Origin: UBA2336 sp964538575
GTDB lineage: Bacteria > Bacteroidota > Bacteroidia > Cytophagales > Cyclobacteriaceae
Assembly (NCBI GenBank): GCA_964538575.1
Contig: CAZIGG010000019.1
Location: 1 to 37,961, forward strand
Direction: 5' to 3'
Length of the DNA stretch: 37,961 nucleotides
In this document: piece after piece, positions 7,624-15,536 of the stretch
Layout of the letters: every line of letters begins with the position of its first letter
Numbering within the stretch: the stretch's first letter is position 1
Made by a program: the position numbers and the translations under genes
The notes under the pieces: generated by a model
What the model was told of the DNA's origin: nothing
The model's database searches: none
What the model saw: only the letters and a program-made list of their open reading frames with translations

Positions 7624-7627
7624 GGTC

Positions 7628-9652
7628 TTATTTTTTATCTTCAATCAACTTCAAAACCGCCATGTACTCATCCCTTAACTTGGCAGCCTCCATGAACTCC
7701 AGTTCTTTTGCTGCTTTCTCCATGGCTTTTTTGGTGCGGTCGGCCATTTTCTGAAGCTCAGCTTTCCCGAGATATGCCACAACAGGATCGGCTGCGAGCG
7801 AAGCCTCTTCATTTTCCACATAATAGTTCTTTGTGGATTTTTTGGAGTCGGCAACTTTGGTTTGACCGAGGATCGATTCTTTTGAGCGAACAATGGTTTT
7901 AGGGGTTATGCCATGCGCTTTGTTGTAATCGATCTGTACCTGGCGTCTGCGATTAGTTTCATCAATCGCCTGCTGCATGGATTCGGTAATCGTATCGGCA
8001 TACATAATCACGCGGCCGTTTTCATTTCGTGCAGCGCGGCCAATGGTTTGAACGAGCGAACGCTGATTCCGCAGGAAACCTTCTTTATCAGCATCAAGAA
8101 TGGCTACAAGCGATACTTCCGGCAAGTCCAGCCCTTCCCGTAAGAGGTTAACACCTACCAGCACATCAAAAATTCCAAGTCTTAGTTCGCGCAGAATCTC
8201 AACACGATCAAGCGTTGTTACCTCTGAGTGAATGTAGCGGCACTTTACGCCTGCGCGTTCCATGAACTTCGTAAGTTCTTCGGCCATACGCTTAGTGAGC
8301 GTGGTTACAAGTACGCGTTCTTTTTTCTTCACACGCTCGTCAATTTCTTCTAACAAATCATCAATCTGGTTTTTACTCGGGCGAACGTCAATTTCCGGAT
8401 CAAGCAAGCCGGTTGGGCGAATTAACTGCTCCACGACAACGCCTTCTGATTTTCGCAGCTCATATTCAGCAGGTGTGGCGCTTACGTAAACCGCCTGGTT
8501 CACCATTGATTCAAACTCATTAAATGTCAATGGCCTGTTATCCAGCGCGGCAGGTAACCTGAAGCCATAATCTACCAGGTTTACTTTGCGGGAGCGGTCA
8601 CCGCCCCACATCGCACGGATCTGCGGAATGGTTACGTGACTTTCATCCACCATAATTAAGAAATCATCCGGGAAGTAATCGATCAGGCAGAAGGGCCTTG
8701 CGCCCGGTTCTCTTCGGTCAAAATATCGTGAGTAGTTTTCAATGCCCGAGCAATAGCCAAGCTCGCGCATCATTTCCAGGTCAAACTCGGTTCGTTCTTT
8801 TAATCGTTTAGCTTCCAGAAATTTCCGGTCCGATTCGAACATTTTTACCTGGCGAACCATATCATCCTGAATCTCACGCATTGCCTGGTGCATGGATTCT
8901 TTCCCGGTAACGAATAAGTTGGCCGGAAAAATAGTTACTACCGATTCATCCGAAATTTTCTTCCCGCTTACGGGTTCAATGCGTTGAATGGATTCAATTT
9001 CATCGCCCCAGAAATAAATCCGGATGGCGTAATCCGCGTACGCAAGAAATATATCAACGGTATCGCCTTTTACCCGGAAGGTTCCGCGTTTGAATTCAGC
9101 TTCGGTGCGGTTGTATAAAATGTCAACTAATCCAAAGAGCAGCCTGTTACGCGCAATCGTTTCACCGGCTTTTAGTGTGATCACGTTCTTTCCAAACTCT
9201 TCCGGGTTACCGATACCGTAAATGCACGAAACGGAAGCTACCACTAAAACATCCCTCCGGCCTGTGAGCAGGGAAGAAGTTGCACTGAGCCTAAGCTTTT
9301 CAATTTCTTCGTTGATGGAGAGATCCTTTTCGATGTATAGATTGGAGGAAGGAATAAATGCTTCCGGCTGATAGTAATCGTAATAGGAGATGAAGTACTC
9401 AACGGCATTTTCCGGGAAGAAGTTTTTGAATTCACCGTAAAGCTGGGCTGCGAGGGTTTTATTATGACTCAACACCAGGGTTGGCCGCTGTGTTTTAGCA
9501 ATCACGTTGGCCATGGTAAACGTTTTACCTGAGCCGGTAACACCTAATAAGGTCTGATGCGGCTCTCCGTTATCAAGTCCGGATACGAGCTGTTCGATTG
9601 CCTTAGGCTGATCGCCTGTCGGGACGTACTCGCTGGTGATTTTAAAATCCAT
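7628..9652 (-). CDS. uvrB: Excinuclease ABC subunit B
   Basis: A full-length 674-residue UvrB. Walker A is GVTGSGKT (residues 37-44); the damage-probing beta-hairpin follows in FISYYDYYQPEAFIP; helicase motifs include the DESH box (IMVDESHVT) and the motif VI region QTIGRAARN. A UVR domain that contacts UvrC is at the C-terminus (ELEFMEAAKLRDEYMAVLK). It acts with UvrA and UvrC in nucleotide excision repair; those genes are not in the window. It lies 188 bases downstream of aroE on the same strand and just before the DUF2071 gene. Confidence 0.98.
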   Translation of the reverse strand: MDFKITSEYVPTGDQPKAIEQLVSGLDNGEPHQTLLGVTGSGKTFTMANVIAKTQRPTLVLSHNKTLAAQLYGEFKNFFPENAVEYFISYYDYYQPEAFIPSSNLYIEKDLSINEEIEKLRLSATSSLLTGRRDVLVVASVSCIYGIGNPEEFGKNVITLKAGETIARNRLLFGLVDILYNRTEAEFKRGTFRVKGDTVDIFLAYADYAIRIYFWGDEIESIQRIEPVSGKKISDESVVTIFPANLFVTGKESMHQAMREIQDDMVRQVKMFESDRKFLEAKRLKERTEFDLEMMRELGYCSGIENYSRYFDRREPGARPFCLIDYFPDDFLIMVDESHVTIPQIRAMWGGDRSRKVNLVDYGFRLPAALDNRPLTFNEFESMVNQAVYVSATPAEYELRKSEGVVVEQLIRPTGLLDPEIDVRPSKNQIDDLLEEIDERVKKKERVLVTTLTKRMAEELTKFMERAGVKCRYIHSEVTTLDRVEILRELRLGIFDVLVGVNLLREGLDLPEVSLVAILDADKEGFLRNQRSLVQTIGRAARNENGRVIMYADTITESMQQAIDETNRRRQVQIDYNKAHGITPKTIVRSKESILGQTKVADSKKSTKNYYVENEEASLAADPVVAYLGKAELQKMADRTKKAMEKAAKELEFMEAAKLRDEYMAVLKLIEDKK

Positions 9653-9768
9653 GGGGAAAAGTTAATAGTTATTCGTTAATCGTAATTCCGAAACGGTAAA
9701 AAAGGTTCGGGTCTGACACAAACCGTCAGTCTTGTAATAAATATGAAAATGTAATGAATAGACTAACA

Positions 9769-9836
9769 TTACCGGCCACGTGCCGGTATCCCATTATGGG
9801 GTGCTGAATCCGGGGATCGCGGAACAGGTCCGCGAT
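9769..9836. repeat. Two short hairpins in the aroE-uvrB intergenic region
   Basis: TACCGGC (9770-9776) pairs with GCCGGTA (9782-9788), and ATCGCGGA (9816-9823) pairs perfectly with TCCGCGAT (9829-9836). The second begins 5 bases after the aroE stop on the minus strand but lacks a T tract. They may attenuate, protect an mRNA end, or be remnants of dispersed palindromes. Confidence 0.5.
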
Positions 9837-9840
9837 GGTT

Positions 9841-10584
9841 TTAATTATTCCAGATATTCCAGGACTTCTCAGCCTGAACGTGCAGCATTTCAAGACCGTT
9901 CTTGATGGTTGCTCCGCGGATCTCTGCTTTTTGTAAAAACTGCGTTCGGGCCGGGTTGTAGATCAGGTCGTAAACGTAATGATCGCGTGTGATGTGCTCG
10001 TTATCTAAGGGGGGCATTGAGCTCTCGTTAGGATGCATGCCGAGCGGTGTTGTATTAATGATAAGGTTTGATGCTTCTATTTCTTTACCCTTCGCGTTGA
10101 TCTCTTCGTACGAATAGTCGCCATGGGCTTTATCGCGCGAAACGATTTTGAACGGAATGTTAAGCTTGGTCAATGCCTGCTGCACGGCCTTGGAAGATCC
10201 GCCAGAACCCAGAATTAACGCTTTAAATGTTTTGTCTTTCGGCAGCCATTTTTCAATGGTTTCATAGAACGCATCCGAATCTGTATTGTATCCTTTCAGC
10301 TTTCCCTGCTCAACCTTGATCACATTTACAGCGCCAATTTCTTTCGCGGCAGAATCAATCTCATTGAGGTACTTTAATACCTGTTCTTTGTACGGAAGCG
10401 TAACGTTCAGCCCGCTCAGGGCTTTGTTATCTTTTAATAACTTTTCAATGTCCTGTATTTGTGAAAGCGGGAATAACTCGTAATGATAATCGCGTAACCC
10501 CTCCCTGAAAAACTTTTCATCAAAGTATGATTTCGAAAAAGAGTGACTTACCGTTGAGCCAATAAGGCCGAATATTTTTTCCAT
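9841..10584 (-). CDS. aroE: Shikimate dehydrogenase
   Basis: A 247-residue NADP-dependent enzyme that reduces 3-dehydroshikimate to shikimate in chorismate synthesis. The substrate-binding N-terminus is clear (GLIGSTVSHSFSKSYFDEKF), as is the catalytic lysine motif NVTLPYKE and the NTDSDAF segment with its conserved Asp. The Rossmann loop GSGGSSKAV and the C-terminal NGLEMLHVQAEKSWNIW are also typical. The start lies one base after the DUF368 gene stop, so the two are in one transcript. Confidence 0.96.
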   Translation of the reverse strand: MEKIFGLIGSTVSHSFSKSYFDEKFFREGLRDYHYELFPLSQIQDIEKLLKDNKALSGLNVTLPYKEQVLKYLNEIDSAAKEIGAVNVIKVEQGKLKGYNTDSDAFYETIEKWLPKDKTFKALILGSGGSSKAVQQALTKLNIPFKIVSRDKAHGDYSYEEINAKGKEIEASNLIINTTPLGMHPNESSMPPLDNEHITRDHYVYDLIYNPARTQFLQKAEIRGATIKNGLEMLHVQAEKSWNIWNN

Positions 10585-10585
10585 G

Positions 10586-11524
10586 TCAGTGTTTCAATTT
10601 TAATCGTGTTGCAATCCGCTCTGTAACGATAACGATACATACACCGAGTGCCATCATCAGAATAGCCTGAAAGAGTTGGGGATCTCTTCCGGTTTCCGAT
10701 AAAAAGTGCCAAGGTAGTATACTTTTATCAAATACCGCAACCTGGCTGCCTTTGCGCGTAGTTGCGAACTCCAGTGCCTGCCGCCAGGGCCATACTTTAT
10801 TTAACGAGCCCAGGATAAAACCGGCTAATACGGCTACCGTAACGTGGTGATAATGATCGAGTACCCAGGTAATTAGTCGGGCAAACCCAAGCAAGCCAAG
10901 TATACCTCCGGCCGAAAAAATGAAAATTACTCCCAGATTAAGCTCTGTCAGGGAATTAATCATAAACTGATATTTCCCCAGTAATACCAGAATGAAAGCT
11001 CCCGAAATACCCGGAAAGATCATCGGGCAGGTAGCGAGCGCTCCGCAGATGAAAACGAACCAGTACGCATCCGTAGTTTCCATGGGCGACAGTGTTGTGA
11101 TAAAATATCCGATTACCGCGCTGGCGGCAAAGGCAACGATCGGTTTATATCCCCACGCCTTAATTTCTTTCAGCACTAATGCTACCGATGCAAAGATCAC
11201 CCCAAAGAAAAATGAGCCGACCAGCACCGGGTAGTGAGCGATAAGATTAAAAATGACGCTGACTAAAACGAGCAGACTGGTTATAACTCCCGCTGAAACT
11301 GTTAGTAAGAAATTTCCGTTGATCTTTTTCCACAACCCGACAAGCCTGAACCTGATCAGCAGCCTGAATGCATCCCGGTCAACCTCGTTCAACGAATGGA
11401 GCAGTTCTTCATAAATGCCGGTGATAAACGCAATCGTTCCGCCTGATACCCCCGGTACTGCATCGGCAATGCCGATGCATAGCCCTTTTATGTAGAGCAG
11501 TATATAATCCTGTAGGTTTCTCAA
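10586..11524 (-). CDS. popT: DUF368 membrane protein, PopT-type undecaprenyl-phosphate translocase
   Basis: This 312-residue polytopic membrane protein carries the DUF368 signature GLCIGIADAVPGVSGGTIAFITGIYEELL split near residues 15-43, a second similar glycine-proline segment (CPMIFPGISGAFILVLLGKY) and eight or so hydrophobic segments. DUF368 proteins have been shown in other bacteria to return undecaprenyl phosphate, the lipid carrier for cell-wall and polysaccharide units, to the inner leaflet (PopT). Here it follows an exopolysaccharide block that would use this carrier, which fits. It is 8 bases after the ComA-like gene and 1 base before aroE. The specific function in this organism is inferred. 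Confidence 0.85.
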   Translation of the reverse strand: MRNLQDYILLYIKGLCIGIADAVPGVSGGTIAFITGIYEELLHSLNEVDRDAFRLLIRFRLVGLWKKINGNFLLTVSAGVITSLLVLVSVIFNLIAHYPVLVGSFFFGVIFASVALVLKEIKAWGYKPIVAFAASAVIGYFITTLSPMETTDAYWFVFICGALATCPMIFPGISGAFILVLLGKYQFMINSLTELNLGVIFIFSAGGILGLLGFARLITWVLDHYHHVTVAVLAGFILGSLNKVWPWRQALEFATTRKGSQVAVFDKSILPWHFLSETGRDPQLFQAILMMALGVCIVIVTERIATRLKLKH

Positions 11525-11532
11525 TTAGTCCA

Positions 11533-12333
11533 CTAGTCCACGTAGAACGAGGGCGTTGTATTGCCCTTTCTTTCAATACCAAGGAAATGCAAAAAGGTAT
11601 CACCCCGTAATCCTAACCGCACGGTTTCCAGCGGTATTACTTCATTGGGAGCAATGTTGCCGAGGTTCACATTTGCGCCAAGCAATTTTACGAACCACAC
11701 CTGCTGCGCTTTCTGGGGAGCTTCCCAGATAATTTTTTCAAAAGGAATTTTGGTCAGGATTTCCTGAACCAGACCGGAGCGCACTTCACCCGTTCCGCGG
11801 AACAAGCCAACGTTACCGCCTTCACGCGCCTCACCGATAACCTTCCAGGCACCGGCCTGAAGTTCTTTTTGCATGAGGTCAATCCACATGTATGGGGGGA
11901 TGATCTTGTCCGCATCTTTGGAACCTACTTCTGAAAGTACGGTTACCTGCTTCGAAAGCTTTTCGATGTACTCGCATTTTTTATCATGCTCAAGGTCCAT
12001 CGAACCATCTGAAACTTCTGCGTAGGTCATGCCGTACCGATCGAGCACTCTCCGGTAATCATCAAACTGATCGCGGATCACAAAAGCTTCAAAGAGCGTT
12101 CCGCCAAAGTAGACCGGGATGCCTGCGTCTTTGAAGACCTTTAATTTATCCTTCAGGTTAGGAGTAACGAACGAAGTTCCCCAGCCAAGCTTTACAATGT
12201 CCACATGATTGCCGGCTACACTGATAAAATCTTCGGCTTCGCGGATACTCAGGCCTTTGTCCATGGCCATGGTAAAACCGGAGTTCCTGGGCTTGCTGGT
12301 GCGCTCAGGTAATTTCTTTAAGTCGTAATTCAT
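11533..12333 (-). CDS. comA: Phosphosulfolactate synthase (ComA family)
   Basis: A 266-residue TIM-barrel protein of the ComA family (PF02679). Characteristic stretches are FTMAMDKGLSIREAEDFI, VDIVKLGWGTSFV, GIPVYFGGTLFEAF, AEVSDGSMDL, LSEVGSKD and the C-terminal LGANVNLGNIAPNEVIPLETVRLGLRGDT. Archaeal ComA adds sulfite to phosphoenolpyruvate to make (2R)-phospho-3-sulfolactate on the way to coenzyme M. Bacteroidota do not make coenzyme M in general, so the product more likely feeds another sulfonate, possibly the cysteate of sulfonolipids found in gliding relatives; this is inference. Its ATG follows the TPR gene stop directly (TAAATG). Confidence 0.88.
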   Translation of the reverse strand: MNYDLKKLPERTSKPRNSGFTMAMDKGLSIREAEDFISVAGNHVDIVKLGWGTSFVTPNLKDKLKVFKDAGIPVYFGGTLFEAFVIRDQFDDYRRVLDRYGMTYAEVSDGSMDLEHDKKCEYIEKLSKQVTVLSEVGSKDADKIIPPYMWIDLMQKELQAGAWKVIGEAREGGNVGLFRGTGEVRSGLVQEILTKIPFEKIIWEAPQKAQQVWFVKLLGANVNLGNIAPNEVIPLETVRLGLRGDTFLHFLGIERKGNTTPSFYVD

Positions 12334-13749
12334 TTAGCTGTTATCTTTTCTAAACTGTTCGATAATCTTGTACAGGGCTTTCTGAGTTTCCAGTTTGGGG
12401 AAGAATTCGAAAAGCGTTGAGTGACCATCGAAGTCCAAAATTAAGGCATTTTCCAGATAATTAAATGCCTCTTTGTAATTGCCTGCTTCTATGAGGTATA
12501 TGGTGATGCGATACAGGATTTCCGCATCATCGGGATTGTCGTGCAGTGCCTGCGATAAAACGTCTAATGCTTTGCCGTGGTCGCCTTGTTCGTAGTAAAT
12601 AAACGACCAGTTAAGCCAGATTTCCTTGTCTTTCGGATCAAGCTTGCTGGCTTCTTCGTAGGCATCCATGCTGGAAACAATGTTGCCTACTTTAAATTCC
12701 GCGTGCGCGATTGCTTTCCAGTATTCCGGATTTTCTACGTGCAGTTTTAATGCTTTGTTATAGAAATGGAGCGCCTGGTACCACTTCTCCTGTTTTTCCA
12801 AACAGGCACCGGCACCAAACCAGGCTTCGTCATACAGGTTGTCGAGCTTGGCGGCTTTTTGAAAATATTTTAATCCGAGATCGTATTGCTCCAGGTTTTC
12901 GTACGCTGCGCCAATGGAGCAATAAACTTCTGCACTTGGGCCTTCCAGCTCAATGGTCTTTTTAAATGAATCGAGCGCCTTGGTGTACGCATTCAGATTC
13001 ATGTGCGTGTTGCCGATGTTGAAATAGGCTGAAGCAAATGTATCGTCAATGGTAATGGCGAAGTCGTATGCTTTTAAGGCTTCATCGTACTGTGTGAGCT
13101 TGTTGTATACAATACCTAGGTTATACCAGGCAGAAGCTGAGTACGGATCTTCGTCAATGAATTTCTTGTAGTACGAAACGCTGCTTTCTAATTGTCCGCT
13201 AACGTCCAGGCAGTAAGCAAGTTCATACAAAGCCCCTTCGTGGTTGATGTTGAATTCAACCGCATGCTTATAGGCTTCAATGGCCAGCTCATAATTTTCG
13301 GAGTGCTGATAGGCTAATCCGATATTATAATAAACTTCGTCTTTATCTTCTGCGAATTCGAGTGCCTGCTCGTAGCTTTCAATGGCTTCTTTATGCTTTC
13401 CCTGCAACGTATAAATTGATCCGCGCGTAAGCATGATCTCCGCATCGTTGGGCTGCAGATTGCCGGCTTGTTCTAATAATTCCAGCGCTTCTTCGTGTTC
13501 ACCAAGCTGCGAAAGCACCTGGGCTTTGGTTGTTATAAATTGCGTGGAAAACGGATATTGATTAATGGCAATGTTAACAGCCTGCAACGCTTTGTTGTAT
13601 TTCGCGCGAAGCATATAGAAATCGATGATCTCTTCGAAGGCTTCTATTTCAAAAAATTCAGTTTTCTTTTTCCGCAGGTGATCTTCAAAACGCTTGATCA
13701 GGTCATTCCCCTCATCCTCTCTTTTCCGGAATTCTTTCGCCATGGGCAA
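12334..13749 (-). CDS. Tetratricopeptide-repeat protein
   Basis: A 471-residue soluble protein made almost entirely of TPR units of 34 residues, from about residue 30 to 455, roughly twelve repeats (for example DEVYYNIGLAYQHSENYELAIEAYKHAV and SASAWYNLGIVYNKLTQYDEALKAY). There is no signal peptide or membrane segment; the start MPMAKEFRKREDEGNDLIKRF is charged and cytoplasmic. TPR arrays bind partner proteins; the partner is not known. It is on the same strand as the exopolysaccharide genes upstream (47-base gap) and is followed without gap by comA. Confidence 0.92.
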   Translation of the reverse strand: MPMAKEFRKREDEGNDLIKRFEDHLRKKKTEFFEIEAFEEIIDFYMLRAKYNKALQAVNIAINQYPFSTQFITTKAQVLSQLGEHEEALELLEQAGNLQPNDAEIMLTRGSIYTLQGKHKEAIESYEQALEFAEDKDEVYYNIGLAYQHSENYELAIEAYKHAVEFNINHEGALYELAYCLDVSGQLESSVSYYKKFIDEDPYSASAWYNLGIVYNKLTQYDEALKAYDFAITIDDTFASAYFNIGNTHMNLNAYTKALDSFKKTIELEGPSAEVYCSIGAAYENLEQYDLGLKYFQKAAKLDNLYDEAWFGAGACLEKQEKWYQALHFYNKALKLHVENPEYWKAIAHAEFKVGNIVSSMDAYEEASKLDPKDKEIWLNWSFIYYEQGDHGKALDVLSQALHDNPDDAEILYRITIYLIEAGNYKEAFNYLENALILDFDGHSTLFEFFPKLETQKALYKIIEQFRKDNS

Positions 13750-13796
13750 TTAGGTTTTTCTAAGGTAAATAAAAATAGGGCGCAAATGTAAACCTA

Positions 13797-14786
13797 TCAA
13801 TGATTTTTTCCGCCATAAAGTTCGCGGTAGCGGCTGCAGCACCACGCTGCGGTGTTATCAAACGATTGAAATTTAAAATTCAGTGTTTTTTGGATTTTTT
13901 GGGCATTATAATGGAAATGGGTGCCCGCAAGGCGTGCTGTTTCGCGCGTAATAATTGGTTCTGTGCCGCTAAACCGGGTTCGGAGACTTTCCAGTGCAGC
14001 CAGGGGTTTGAGAAACGGTTTCCCGACTTTTATGGTAGGGCCCTTCTTGTTGAAATTTCCGGCCAGTGTGTCAAAAAAATCCCTGAAACCAATTGAGCCG
14101 GCATTTAAAATAAACCGCTCATGCTCAAGTGTTGAGTCGAAAAGCTGAAGGGCGATGGAGGCTACATCCCGAACGTCCACATAGTTAAAAGAACCGTCCA
14201 TGTAGAACGGCTTTTCCTGCCAGGCATATTTAAAAAGCTGGGAGCTGCTTTTATCCCAGTTGCTGTAACCTAAGATCACCGAGGGGTTGACAATTACGGT
14301 GCTTAACCCTTCTTCCTGTCCGCGGAAAACTTCCAGCTCGGCCCGGTATTTGGATTGAGCATAATTGCTGTTGATTGGAGTATCAACCCACTTGTTCGTT
14401 TCATCAATTTCCGCCTGATCTTTTTGCCGGCCCAGCGCGGCCACGGAACTCACATGAAGGAGTCTTTTAACTTTTCCGGCCAGCGCAGCATTCACTACAT
14501 TTTGTGTTCCGGTAACATTGACCTTAAAAACCTTTTCCGCATTCCGCGGGTTGAATGAAACGAATGCAGCGGTATGAATAATACCGGTAACATCTGTTAA
14601 CGCTTCACGAAGCGAACCTTCATCGGTTACATCGGCATCGCGCCAGAGGATGTAATCATCAAGATCATCCAGGTGACTGATGCTGCTGTTTTTTCGTTTT
14701 AAAGCAACAAAGGGTTGCTTCCGTTCATACAGCAACCGGACGATATAACTTCCCAGTAAACCGTTCGCTCCTGTAACAGCAATCAT
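13797..14786 (-). CDS. NAD-dependent epimerase/dehydratase, extended SDR
   Basis: This 329-residue protein has the extended-SDR nucleotide-binding loop TGANGLLGSY at its N-terminus, the HTAAFVSFNP segment, HVSSVAALG and the catalytic YAQSKYRAE (YxxxK). It resembles nucleoside-diphosphate-sugar epimerases and the related dihydroflavonol-reductase-like group. The position as the last gene before the TPR gene, 15 bases after the cpsB-like phosphatase, suggests that it works on a sugar precursor of the exopolysaccharide, but the substrate cannot be read from sequence. Confidence 0.88.
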   Translation of the reverse strand: MIAVTGANGLLGSYIVRLLYERKQPFVALKRKNSSISHLDDLDDYILWRDADVTDEGSLREALTDVTGIIHTAAFVSFNPRNAEKVFKVNVTGTQNVVNAALAGKVKRLLHVSSVAALGRQKDQAEIDETNKWVDTPINSNYAQSKYRAELEVFRGQEEGLSTVIVNPSVILGYSNWDKSSSQLFKYAWQEKPFYMDGSFNYVDVRDVASIALQLFDSTLEHERFILNAGSIGFRDFFDTLAGNFNKKGPTIKVGKPFLKPLAALESLRTRFSGTEPIITRETARLAGTHFHYNAQKIQKTLNFKFQSFDNTAAWCCSRYRELYGGKNH

Positions 14787-14801
14787 GAAATTGATACCGG
14801 G

Positions 14802-15536
14802 TTAAAGTGTATTGTTAAGCAACGGTAAAGATATTGCTTTTTGAAAGTATTTATTCCTGCGGGCTTCTTCAAGCAGTTGAATGTGCTGAAAATTATGACA
14901 GTCGCTGCCTAAGAAGTGAACATAGCCTTTGTCAATCAGTTTTTTTGCTGTGGCCTGGGCGCCTTTTGAATAATAGCCGGACAGGGAGGAAATATTGATC
15001 TGAAACAAAACTCCGCGGTCAATGAGATCTTCAGCTTTCGCAAAATTACTTTGTAAGTACAGGTACCGTTCCGGATGTGCAAGTACAGGTTTATATCCTT
15101 TTGTTGCAGCCAGGAAAATAAACTCTTTAAGGTTAAGCGGCTCTGTCATGAAGTTCGTTTCAAACAGAAAATAATTCTTCCCGAAAGTGAGCAGGGGTGA
15201 ATTGTTTTCAATCCGTGCAACAAGCGCTTCGTCTAAGTAAAACTCTGCAGCCGCTTCCAGGATAATATCTATTCTTTTTTGCCTGAGGTGCGCGTTTACT
15301 TCCGACAGCTTGCTTAGAATGTCTTCATTCGTGTTGGGATAGAAATCGCTCTTTACATGCGGAGTTGTAATGAGCTTCTTGTACCCGAGGCGTTGAAAAT
15401 TCAGGATAATTTCTTCGCTTTCTTCGAACGATTGAACGCCATCATCGAGTCCGGGGAGCAGATGCGAATGAATGTCTGTAAACGGAAAATCCCCCCGTTG
15501 ATCAAAAGCCTTGTTCTTGCGAAACCAGCTAAGCAC
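14802..15536 (-). CDS. CpsB/YwqE-type tyrosine-protein phosphatase (PHP family)
   Basis: A 244-residue PHP-fold metal-dependent phosphatase. The first metal motif is FTDIHSHLLPGLDDGVQS (residues 20-37); further metal ligands are in TTPHVKSDFY, ILEAAAEFYLDE, LAHPERYLYL and FLGSDCHNF. Such proteins dephosphorylate the tyrosine cluster of their cognate bacterial tyrosine kinase and so control chain length and export of capsule or exopolysaccharide. Its start overlaps the end of the kinase gene by 8 bases, confirming the pairing. Confidence 0.93.
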   Translation of the reverse strand: MLSWFRKNKAFDQRGDFPFTDIHSHLLPGLDDGVQSFEESEEIILNFQRLGYKKLITTPHVKSDFYPNTNEDILSKLSEVNAHLRQKRIDIILEAAAEFYLDEALVARIENNSPLLTFGKNYFLFETNFMTEPLNLKEFIFLAATKGYKPVLAHPERYLYLQSNFAKAEDLIDRGVLFQINISSLSGYYSKGAQATAKKLIDKGYVHFLGSDCHNFQHIQLLEEARRNKYFQKAISLPLLNNTL

